From NCBI GenBank assembly GCA_045616505.1, contig JAZLGV010000009.1:1-21670 (forward strand): a stretch of DNA of 21,670 bases. Reading direction: 5' to 3'. This stretch comes from JAKSUT01 sp045616505 (GTDB taxonomy: Bacteria > Cyanobacteriota > Vampirovibrionia > Gastranaerophilales > Gastranaerophilaceae). The position numbers were made by a program, and so were the translations under genes. The notes under the pieces are model-generated. The model worked only from the letters and a program-made list of their open reading frames with translations. It was not told the DNA's origin and did not search any database. Positions 15,691 through 21,670 of this stretch are shown here, piece after piece (the stretch's first letter is position 1; the number at the start of each line of letters is the position of its first letter).

Positions 15691-16584
15691 ATGTATAACG
15701 ATATAGGTTATCAAAGTCAATATAAAGAACCACGCTTCGGTGATAAGATGAAAGGCTATTTTTGGGGGGCTATCGCAGCCTCTGCGACAGAAGGTGCTGG
15801 CTATGTTGGCAAGTTGGCTACTGATCGTGCTATTAATAGTCTTTCAGAAATATCAGCTGACGAATTTTTTTCTATAGCCGATGCTGTTGATAAAGCATGC
15901 AAAGAGAAGAAAATAGTTAATAATATTGAATTTCCTACTGAAAATTGCTTATTAGCTTTTAAAAATTTGGGTCATAAGTTAAACACAAAAAATAAGTTGA
16001 GTAAAACATTAGATTCTATTTTTAGATTTAAAGGTGCATCGTTTTTACCTGTTGCAGTTCCACTTTTAGCTATACCAGCAGCATTTGTTGCTTTCTTTGA
16101 TACTAAAAAAGCTCCAGATGAACAACCTGTTAGCAAATTTGATGAAGTAAAAACTTTTATAAGAGATAATGCAGGAGTTTTAACTTTTGCAAGTCTTTTA
16201 CCTTGTCTTTTAGAATCGGGTGTAGCAGCGATAAAAGGTGGAAAATTTGCTAAAAAATTATTAAGTCCAGAGCTTGCTAAAAGAGTTGCTAAAACTAATG
16301 CATTAAGTTTTGTTGGAGAACTTATATCTTCTGCTGGTTTAGCTTGTGCAGTAAGTGTTGCAAGAGATGTAAAAGATACTTTTGCTCAAAGAAAATCTAT
16401 TTATGATGAACAATATGAAGATGGATATTACCAAGATGGGTATTATCAAGACGAACAAGGTTATTACGATGAACCTTATTATGATGACCCTTATTATAAT
16501 GATTCATATTATGAAAATCCATACGAAGAAGATGAAGCATTTGTTAATTCACAGTATTATCAAAAACACGCAAAAAATAAATAA
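15691..16584 (+). CDS. Multi-pass membrane protein with Tyr/Asp-rich C-terminal tail, unknown function
   Basis: Not a recognised family. The 297-residue protein has three hydrophobic segments (about 116-136, 160-180 and 205-225), a small Gly/Ala-rich patch near 26-40, and a striking C-terminal tail (238-290) built from repeats of YY separated by two to five acidic, Gln, Asn or Pro residues, such as YYQDGYYQDEQGYYDEPYYDD. About 17 of these 53 residues are tyrosine. The N-terminus MYNDIGYQSQYKEP is also Tyr/Asn-rich. No signal peptide is visible. An in-frame stop 12 bases upstream fixes the start at this ATG, with AAAGG six bases in front. The upstream element links it to the glycine-zipper and Cys-His hydrolase genes. 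Its 3' end lies nine bases from a convergent gene. Confidence 0.75.
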   Translation: MYNDIGYQSQYKEPRFGDKMKGYFWGAIAASATEGAGYVGKLATDRAINSLSEISADEFFSIADAVDKACKEKKIVNNIEFPTENCLLAFKNLGHKLNTKNKLSKTLDSIFRFKGASFLPVAVPLLAIPAAFVAFFDTKKAPDEQPVSKFDEVKTFIRDNAGVLTFASLLPCLLESGVAAIKGGKFAKKLLSPELAKRVAKTNALSFVGELISSAGLACAVSVARDVKDTFAQRKSIYDEQYEDGYYQDGYYQDEQGYYDEPYYDDPYYNDSYYENPYEEDEAFVNSQYYQKHAKNK

Positions 16585-16593
16585 GCTATCTTT

Positions 16594-17325
16594 TTAATAC
16601 ATTTCTGATTTGTAATTTTCGATAAGTTTTTGATTGTATTCGTTCGCTTTATCGACAACTTTGAACATTAAATCTATTGTTGAAGTTTCGCCTTCTTCTT
16701 TAACTTCTTTTGAAAAACTTGCTAATTTTTCTCTTAATTCAGGTGGAATTGTTTCATTATCAGATAGTTTATCTGCAAAATTTGCTAACGCTTCTAACAT
16801 TCCACCAGTTGAGTTGTTTCCTTTTGCAGCATCAAAATCGTTCACAAATTCTGCAAGTTCTTCAGTTGTTGCACCCTCTATAATAGTGCCTAAATCTTCA
16901 CGTTTAATATTTGGGTTCAAACCTACTGTTGCAAGCATCAATAATCCAAACATTAAATCATTTATGGCTTTAGTTTTTAAATCATCTTTTGTCAAACAAG
17001 ATGGGTCTGTTACTTTGTTTAGTGCTTCAAGGTCTTTTTCGTCATCGCAACCTCGAAAGTCCATATATTCTTTATAAAGTTCTGTCGCTTCATTTGAATT
17101 TATATTTTTTCCAGTTAGTGTTTGATAATCTTTGCTAAAGTCTTCAAGTGTTGAAACTTTTGATTTTGCCATAAGTTTAAAACTGTTTTCTTTTGAAAAA
17201 TTGTAATCTAATAAATTAGCGTTATCGCTAATAGCCACTTCTTCTGCTGGTTTTGTTGCAACAGAATTCACGTCCATAATAGACGCAAGAGGATTTACGG
17301 ATTCCATTCCGATTAAATCTATCAT
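16594..17325 (-). CDS. Acidic soluble protein of unknown function
   Basis: Not recognised. The 243-residue product is acidic and predicted mostly helical, without membrane helices apart from one short hydrophobic helix near 123-136 (NDLMFGLLMLATVGLN). There are no Cys or His clusters that would suggest a metal site. An AGGTT/GGAG sequence stands in front of the first ATG (17325); a second in-frame ATG six codons later is less well placed. The preceding minus-strand gene, aroF, ends 77 bases upstream, so it could be part of the same transcript but is more likely separate. Codon use and base composition match its neighbours, giving no sign of recent transfer. It may be lineage-specific. Confidence 0.65.
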   Translation of the reverse strand: MIDLIGMESVNPLASIMDVNSVATKPAEEVAISDNANLLDYNFSKENSFKLMAKSKVSTLEDFSKDYQTLTGKNINSNEATELYKEYMDFRGCDDEKDLEALNKVTDPSCLTKDDLKTKAINDLMFGLLMLATVGLNPNIKREDLGTIIEGATTEELAEFVNDFDAAKGNNSTGGMLEALANFADKLSDNETIPPELREKLASFSKEVKEEGETSTIDLMFKVVDKANEYNQKLIENYKSEMY

Positions 17326-17402
17326 AACCTACTCTCCATATTATCTTTATATTTTTATATTAAATAAGAATATAGAGTTTTTAATCGTATATAAAGAGTA
17401 TT

Positions 17403-18434
17403 TTATTTATTGTTTGCTATTGCGGTGTTCATTTCCATGATAATGTTTAAATTTTTCATTAATTTGTTAAACATTTCAAGAGTTAAACTTTGTGCACCGT
17501 CTGAAACTGCTTTGTCAGGATTATTGTGAACTTCAATTATCAATCCGTTTGCGCCTGAAATTAATGCGGCTTTAGACATTGGTTCAACTAAATATCTTCT
17601 ACCTGTACCGTGACTCGGGTCTACTACTATTGGTAAGTGAGAATATTTATGAATAATTGGAACAGCAGATAAGTCTAGTGTGTTTCTTGTGTAAGTAGAG
17701 TCTATGCCTTTTATTCCTCTTTCGCAAAGGATTACGTTTGGATTACCTGCATACATAATGTGTTCTGCGGCTAATAAAAATTCTCTGATTGATGCTGCTG
17801 CACCTCTTTTTAGCAATACTGGTTTTTTGTATTTTCCAACTGCTTTTAACAATTTGAAGTTTTGCATATTTCTTGCACCAATTTGAATAATATCTGCGTA
17901 TTCTTCAACAAGTGGTAAGTCAAGAGTGTCCATTACTTCTGTGATTATTAATAAACCTGTTTTTTCTCTAACTTTAGCAAGATATTCTAAACCTTTTTCT
18001 TCTAATCCTTGAAAATCATAAGGGGAAGTTCTTGGTTTGAAAGCTCCACCACGTAAAATTTGAGCACCTGCAGCTTTTACAGAGTTTGCGATTTCTAATA
18101 ATCCGTCATAATCTTCAACACTACAAGGTCCTGCCATAATTACTGGTTTGTTGTCTCCACCAATTTTTATACCGTTTCCTAACTCAATTACGCTATCTGC
18201 TTTTTGAGATTCTCTGCTTGCCATTTTAAATGGTTCTTGGATAAGTTTTACTTCTCTAACGCCATCTAAAGAAGCGATTGATTGAGGTTGAACTAATCTT
18301 TTATCTCCGATAGCGGCGATTACTGTTAAAACATCACCTAAGTTTAAATTGATTTTGAAACCGTTTTCTTTTAATCTGTTTACAACTTTATCTATTTGTT
18401 CTTGAGTTGCATCAGATTCCATTATAATAATCAT
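17403..18434 (-). CDS. aroF: 3-deoxy-7-phosphoheptulonate (DAHP) synthase, type I-beta with N-terminal regulatory domain
   Basis: Condenses phosphoenolpyruvate and erythrose 4-phosphate, the entry step of the shikimate pathway. The first 70 residues form a ferredoxin-like domain (MIIIMESDATQEQIDKVV...), as in Thermotoga-type enzymes, where it mediates feedback inhibition by Tyr or Phe. The catalytic barrel shows AGPCSVED (metal ligand C104), RGGAFKPRTSPYDFQG (128-143), IGARNMQNF (185-193), LLKRG (207-211), ILCERG (235-240), DPSHGTGRR (272-280, metal ligand H275) and IIEVHNNPDKAVSDG (299-313). At 343 residues it is full length. It is divergent from pheA across 86 bases, so entry and exit of the pathway could share control. 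Confidence 0.96.
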   Translation of the reverse strand: MIIIMESDATQEQIDKVVNRLKENGFKINLNLGDVLTVIAAIGDKRLVQPQSIASLDGVREVKLIQEPFKMASRESQKADSVIELGNGIKIGGDNKPVIMAGPCSVEDYDGLLEIANSVKAAGAQILRGGAFKPRTSPYDFQGLEEKGLEYLAKVREKTGLLIITEVMDTLDLPLVEEYADIIQIGARNMQNFKLLKAVGKYKKPVLLKRGAAASIREFLLAAEHIMYAGNPNVILCERGIKGIDSTYTRNTLDLSAVPIIHKYSHLPIVVDPSHGTGRRYLVEPMSKAALISGANGLIIEVHNNPDKAVSDGAQSLTLEMFNKLMKNLNIIMEMNTAIANNK

Positions 18435-18520
18435 ATTTCTACCCCTTTTCTATAGTATAATTATAACAACAACAAATTTTTATGTCATGAAGTTTGAATA
18501 TTTATTAAAACGGAGTCGTT

Positions 18521-19375
18521 ATGAAAAAGGTAATATATTTCGGTCAAAAGGGGTCGTATTCTGAAAAAGCAATGTTAGAAGTTCAAAAATTATATGATTT
18601 TTCTGATTATGAATTAGACTCATCAAGTTATATTGATGAAATAATTAAAGAAGTTGAATGTTCAGATGATGTAGTTGGCGTTCTTCCTATTGAAAATTCT
18701 ATTGAAGGTATTGTTCGAGAAACTGTTGATAAATTAATTCAAGCTGATGATACTGTAAAAATTTTTCAAGAAATTGTATTGCCGATTTCTCATTGTTTGA
18801 TAAACAGAACTGGAAAAATCGAAGATGTGAAAACTGTTCTTTCACATCCTCAAGCATTGGCTCAATGTAGCGGATATATAAAAAAACTTGGTAATAAATT
18901 TGGGTATATTGTAAAAAAACAAACTGCTGTTAGCACTTCAGAAGCTGTTAGATTATTGGATAATTTGGATGATTCTTATGCTGCTATTGCAAATAAAGAA
19001 GCAGCTAATATTTATTCTAAAAACGTTATTGACGAAGGTATAAATGATGAAACAGATAATAAAACAAGATTTATTTGTATCGGTAAAAAATCAACTCAAA
19101 AAACTCAAAATGATAAAACTTCTTTTGCTTTTGCAACTCAAAACAAATCAGGGGCATTAGTTGATGTTTTGGATATCTTGAGAACGAATAAAATTAATAT
19201 GTCGCATATTGATTCAAGACCTTCAAAAAAAGTTTTAGGTGAATATATTTTTTGTATAGATATTGATGGACATATTGATGATGTTTGTATAAAATCATCT
19301 TTAGAAGAAATAAAAAAGCAAGTTAAGTATTATAGATTTTTTGGTTCATATTCAATAAATGATATAGCAGGTTAG
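18521..19375 (+). CDS. pheA: Prephenate dehydratase
   Basis: Converts prephenate to phenylpyruvate, committing carbon to phenylalanine. The catalytic part (1-190) shows GVLPIENSIEGIV (53-65), LSHPQALAQC (107-116), YAAIANKEAA (153-162) and the conserved KTRF (181-184). A C-terminal ACT domain (about 200-280) carries GALVDVLDIL and the phenylalanine-binding HIDSRPSK (229-236), where the usual ESRP is DSRP, a conservative change; feedback inhibition by Phe is expected. No chorismate mutase domain is fused, so that step must be encoded elsewhere. GGAG precedes ATG by seven bases. The aminotransferase gene follows after six bases in the same operon. Confidence 0.95.
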   Translation: MKKVIYFGQKGSYSEKAMLEVQKLYDFSDYELDSSSYIDEIIKEVECSDDVVGVLPIENSIEGIVRETVDKLIQADDTVKIFQEIVLPISHCLINRTGKIEDVKTVLSHPQALAQCSGYIKKLGNKFGYIVKKQTAVSTSEAVRLLDNLDDSYAAIANKEAANIYSKNVIDEGINDETDNKTRFICIGKKSTQKTQNDKTSFAFATQNKSGALVDVLDILRTNKINMSHIDSRPSKKVLGEYIFCIDIDGHIDDVCIKSSLEEIKKQVKYYRFFGSYSINDIAG

Positions 19376-19381
19376 GAAAAT

Positions 19382-20563
19382 ATGTTTGAAAATTATTATT
19401 CAGAACAAATAAAATCAACGCCATCTTCTTTTATTAGAAGTATTTTCGGGCTATTAAAAAATCCTGAAATAATATCTTTTGCAGGTGGAATGCCAAATCC
19501 GATTTCTTTTCCGCAAGAAGAATTAAAAGAATCTATGACAAGAATTACAGAAAAATATCAAGATAAACTTTATCAATATTCAACAACATTAGGTATTGAT
19601 TCTTTGCGTCAGTATATTGCAAAATTATATGTAAACCGTTACGGAATGAATATTACTGAAAAAAATGTCGTTATCACAACAGGTTCTCAACAAGCTGTTG
19701 ATATCTTGGGTAAAACTTTTATAAATAAAGATGATTCCGTGTTGATAGAAAAACCTACTTTTTTAGGCTTTTTGCAAATCTTTTATTATTATGGTGCAAA
19801 TTTTGTCCCTGTAACGTTAAACGATTATGGCTTGGATATAGACGAATTGAAAGCAAGTGTCAAAAGTCATAAACCAAAATTAGCTTACTTAATTCCGAAC
19901 TTTCAAAATCCAACAGGTATAACTTATTCTAAAGAAAATAGAGAAGCCGTTTTTGATGTTTTAAAAGATGAAGATACAATTATTGTGCAAGATGACGCTT
20001 ATGGTCAATTATATTTTGATAAAAAATACAAATTGCCTTATATCGGTGAAACAGATATAAATAAAAATATTTATTTAGGTTCGTTTTCAAAAATTGTTTC
20101 TCCAGGGTTGAGAATGGGTTATATTATTGCAAATGAAGAAATTGTAAAAAAAATAGAAGTTGCAAAACAAATGGCAGATGCACATTCAAGCGTTTTAAAT
20201 CAATATTTGATTTTAGATTATATGCAAAATAACGATACAGAATCTCATATAGAAAAAATTAGAGAATTATATAAAAAACAAGCAAATGCAATGATTGAAG
20301 CAATAAAGAAAAATTTTGGTGATACGGTTTCTTATACAGAACCAAAAGGTGGAATGTTTACTTGGGTAACTTTGCCAAAAGATAAAGATGCACTTGAATT
20401 ATTTGAAAAAGCAGTTGGGAAAAAAGTTGCATTTATTCCAGGGAAACCGTTTTATACAATTGAAGGTATTAATAATACCCTACGATTGAATTATTCAAAT
20501 GCAAATAAAGAAAATATAGAACTTGGTATAGAACGCTTGGCGGAAGCATATTCCGAATTGTAA
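19382..20563 (+). CDS. PLP-dependent class I/II aminotransferase, probably aromatic
   Basis: A fold-type I transaminase of the 2-aminoadipate/aromatic (LysN, AadAT-like) subgroup. Visible features are FAGGMPNPISFP (33-44), YQYSTTLGIDSLRQYIA (64-80), TTGSQQAVD (99-107), NFQNPTGITY (173-182), DDAYGQLYF (204-212) and GSFSKIVSPGLRMGY (233-247), in which K237 forms the Schiff base. NTLRLNYSN near 370 carries the carboxylate-binding arginine. At 393 residues it is complete. The ribosome-binding site AGGAAA overlaps the pheA stop codon, so translation is coupled, and transamination of phenylpyruvate to phenylalanine is the obvious role. Subgroup members are often broad in substrate, so Tyr, Leu or 2-aminoadipate activity is also possible. 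Confidence 0.88.
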   Translation: MFENYYSEQIKSTPSSFIRSIFGLLKNPEIISFAGGMPNPISFPQEELKESMTRITEKYQDKLYQYSTTLGIDSLRQYIAKLYVNRYGMNITEKNVVITTGSQQAVDILGKTFINKDDSVLIEKPTFLGFLQIFYYYGANFVPVTLNDYGLDIDELKASVKSHKPKLAYLIPNFQNPTGITYSKENREAVFDVLKDEDTIIVQDDAYGQLYFDKKYKLPYIGETDINKNIYLGSFSKIVSPGLRMGYIIANEEIVKKIEVAKQMADAHSSVLNQYLILDYMQNNDTESHIEKIRELYKKQANAMIEAIKKNFGDTVSYTEPKGGMFTWVTLPKDKDALELFEKAVGKKVAFIPGKPFYTIEGINNTLRLNYSNANKENIELGIERLAEAYSEL

Positions 20564-20602
20564 AAAGAAATATAAGTTATGATGATTGGTATGAGGAAAT
20601 TT

Positions 20603-21280
20603 ATGAAAAAAATATTTTTAGCAATATTTATTATTTTAAGTTTTGTGCAAACATCTTTTGCATCACAAATTTCGTGTGATAAAAGTGATTTTGTCCCTGT
20701 TTCATCAGTTATTTATGATGCTGCTTATGATATTCGTTATTATTCAGATAATAATTTTACAGGAGGAAGGATAAGAGGTTATAATGCACCTGTTGCATAT
20801 ATGACAAAAAAATCATTAAATGCTCTTTCGGTAGCGGCTGAAATTTTAAGAAAGCAAGGGTATCGAGTTTTAATTTGGGATACATATAGACCTCAAAAAG
20901 CTGTAGATAATTTTGTTGAATGGATTAATTCGCCTGAAAACATTGGTGATAAAAGTTTTTATCCTAATCTTAAAAAATCAGATTTGCTAGAAGGTAATTA
21001 TATAATGTCAAAGTCTGGTCATTCACGTGGTTCAACAGTTGATTTAACTATAATAAAAAAAGATGGTTCTTTTGTTGATATGGGTGGCACTTTTGATTTA
21101 TTTAGTGAAGTATCTCATCCAGATTATAAAAAACTTACACGACAACAAAAGAAAAATAGAGCAATATTAAAAAATGCAATGGAACAGGCTGGGTTTAACG
21201 GAATAGACTCTGAATGGTGGCATTTTACATTGAAAAATGAACCTTATCCTGATACATATTTTAATTTTGATATTGAATAA
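20603..21280 (+). CDS. Exported D-alanyl-D-alanine dipeptidase (VanX/DdpX, peptidase M15D)
   Basis: A zinc dipeptidase that hydrolyses D-Ala-D-Ala. The start at 20603 is preferred over an ATG 24 bases upstream because GAGGAAA stands in front of it and the product then begins with a clean signal peptide, MKKIFLAIFIILSFVQTSFA, cut at about A20. The mature part shows YDIRYYSDNNFTG (42-54), WDTYRPQKA (92-100), the zinc motif SGHSRGSTVDL (H140, D147) and SEWWHF with catalytic E204 and ligand H207, all required VanX residues. No VanHA or two-component genes are adjacent, so this is a periplasmic wall-recycling or nutritional DdpX-like enzyme rather than evidence for glycopeptide resistance. It follows the aminotransferase by 39 bases and may share its transcript. 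Confidence 0.93.
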   Translation: MKKIFLAIFIILSFVQTSFASQISCDKSDFVPVSSVIYDAAYDIRYYSDNNFTGGRIRGYNAPVAYMTKKSLNALSVAAEILRKQGYRVLIWDTYRPQKAVDNFVEWINSPENIGDKSFYPNLKKSDLLEGNYIMSKSGHSRGSTVDLTIIKKDGSFVDMGGTFDLFSEVSHPDYKKLTRQQKKNRAILKNAMEQAGFNGIDSEWWHFTLKNEPYPDTYFNFDIE

Positions 21281-21368
21281 ATAATATTGATAAATTTTAA
21301 GTAGCAAATTTTCTTTTTTTCATGTTTTATCTTATTATAATTTTGTGAATAATTTTTGGAGTTTATCA

Positions 21369-21670
21369 ATGGAAATTAATTTTGCTGCTCAAAATGTATT
21401 TAAAGGAAACAATATTAACAATAGTCATCAAGTTGTAAAACATCAGGTTGATATGTCGCAAAAATCAGATTGTTTCTGTAAGTCTGTAAACACAGATGTT
21501 AATGTAAATAAAGATTTTGAAGGAATAAAAATTGAAAAAAGTTTCTTCGGCAAAACGAAAAAAGGCGAACGCACACAACTTTATACAATAACTAATAAAA
21601 ATGGTGCAAAAGTTTCTTTATCAACATTTGGTGCAACGATAACTTCAATAAAAGTTCCTGATAAAAACGG
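21369..21670 (+). CDS. Aldose 1-epimerase (galactose mutarotase-like), 3' partial, with N-terminal extension
   Basis: The gene runs off the right edge. GGAG lies seven bases before ATG. Translating onward, residues about 58-100 read SFFGKTKKGERTQLYTITNK followed by NGAKVSLSTFGATITSIKVP, which is the start of the GalM fold (FG-T-GxxV-LYTLTN-NG...-GA-I-SI-VPD). Normally this begins within a few residues of the start; here about 55 extra residues precede it, starting MEINFAAQNVFKGNN and including CFCK (35-38). No signal peptide is present. The catalytic His and Glu lie beyond the edge and cannot be checked. It would interconvert alpha and beta anomers of aldoses such as glucose or galactose. A TATAAT at 21336-21341 is a possible -10 box. 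Confidence 0.82.
   Translation, partial: MEINFAAQNVFKGNNINNSHQVVKHQVDMSQKSDCFCKSVNTDVNVNKDFEGIKIEKSFFGKTKKGERTQLYTITNKNGAKVSLSTFGATITSIKVPDKN

Noticed and set aside
16402..16572. Tandem DNA repeat or CRISPR-like array in the Tyr-tail region
   Set aside because: The repetition follows codons of YY-acidic units, is irregular in length and lies wholly inside a coding frame.
17388..17404. AAAATACTCTTTATATA on the minus strand, similar to the middle of the 48-bp element, upstream of the unknown acidic protein
   Set aside because: It has a two-base insertion, no GGCAATTTTT box at the right spacing, and partly overlaps the end of aroF; chance similarity in AT-rich DNA is likely.
20579..20602. Upstream ATG for the VanX-like gene
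   Set aside because: There is no good ribosome-binding site in front, and it would add eight residues before a clean signal peptide whose own ATG has GAGGAAA.
20603..21280. Evidence for a vancomycin resistance cluster
   Set aside because: Only the dipeptidase is present; no VanH, VanA/B, VanR or VanS type gene is nearby, and the signal peptide points to a periplasmic role.
21286..21320. AAATTT...AAATTT hairpin followed by a T-run as terminator of the VanX-like gene
   Set aside because: The stem is only A-T pairs of self-complementary words and would be very unstable.

Overview
The window is strongly AT-rich chromosomal DNA that reads like an anaerobic, probably diderm bacterium. Rubrerythrin points to anaerobiosis. 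An exported D-Ala-D-Ala dipeptidase and an AlgI/AlgX-type O-acetyltransferase pair point to an envelope with peptidoglycan and acetylated glycans. Low GC, many lineage-restricted small proteins, and a non-catalytic N-terminal extension carrying a Phe-Lys-Gly motif on an otherwise ordinary enzyme suggest a gut Vampirovibrionia/Melainabacteria (Gastranaerophilales-like) genome. That placement is inference from style, not from a marker gene. No phage, IS element or CRISPR array is visible.

Layout. (1) 1-3158 (+): an SGNH/DHHW (AlgX/AlgJ-like) protein, cut by the window edge, and an MBOAT (AlgI-like) acyltransferase. Convergent to these is a minus-strand operon (6051 to 3201): GT8 glycosyltransferase, MFS transporter, membrane-anchored SAM methyltransferase. 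Together they look like a cell-surface glycan locus. (2) 6196-6313 (-): tRNA-Gly(UCC) with encoded CCA and its own terminator. (3) 6430-9025 (+): an accessory block with an orphan terminator, then three leaderless proteins of unusual type: a glycine-zipper membrane-active protein, an EF-hand protein and a Cys-His (CHAP-like) hydrolase. The first and third are preceded by an identical 48-bp element. (4) 10753 to 9026 (-): housekeeping operon of YbgC-like thioesterase, RsuA/RluB-type pseudouridine synthase and dephospho-CoA kinase. (5) 10853-13991 (+): rubrerythrin with promoter and terminator, then nadB-nadC of de novo NAD synthesis. (6) 15401 to 13998 (-): membrane-anchored PHP phosphoesterase. 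(7) 15691-16584 (+): multi-pass membrane protein with a Tyr/Asp-rich tail, preceded by a degenerate copy of the 48-bp element; convergent to it is an unknown acidic protein (16594-17325, -). (8) 18434 to 17403 (-) and 18521-20563 (+): aromatic amino acid block with DAHP synthase divergent from prephenate dehydratase and an aminotransferase. (9) 20603-21280 (+): exported VanX-type dipeptidase. (10) 21369 to the right edge: start of an aldose 1-epimerase with an extra N-terminal segment.

The most interesting signal is the small regulon implied by the repeated element. Two invariant boxes (GGCAATTTTT and TTTATRTAWATGT) keep the same spacing upstream of three otherwise unrelated, leaderless, lineage-specific genes, whose products also all begin with Tyr/Asn-rich N-termini. 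This could be a dedicated set of envelope or secreted proteins under one regulator or sigma factor. The function is not known from the sequence.
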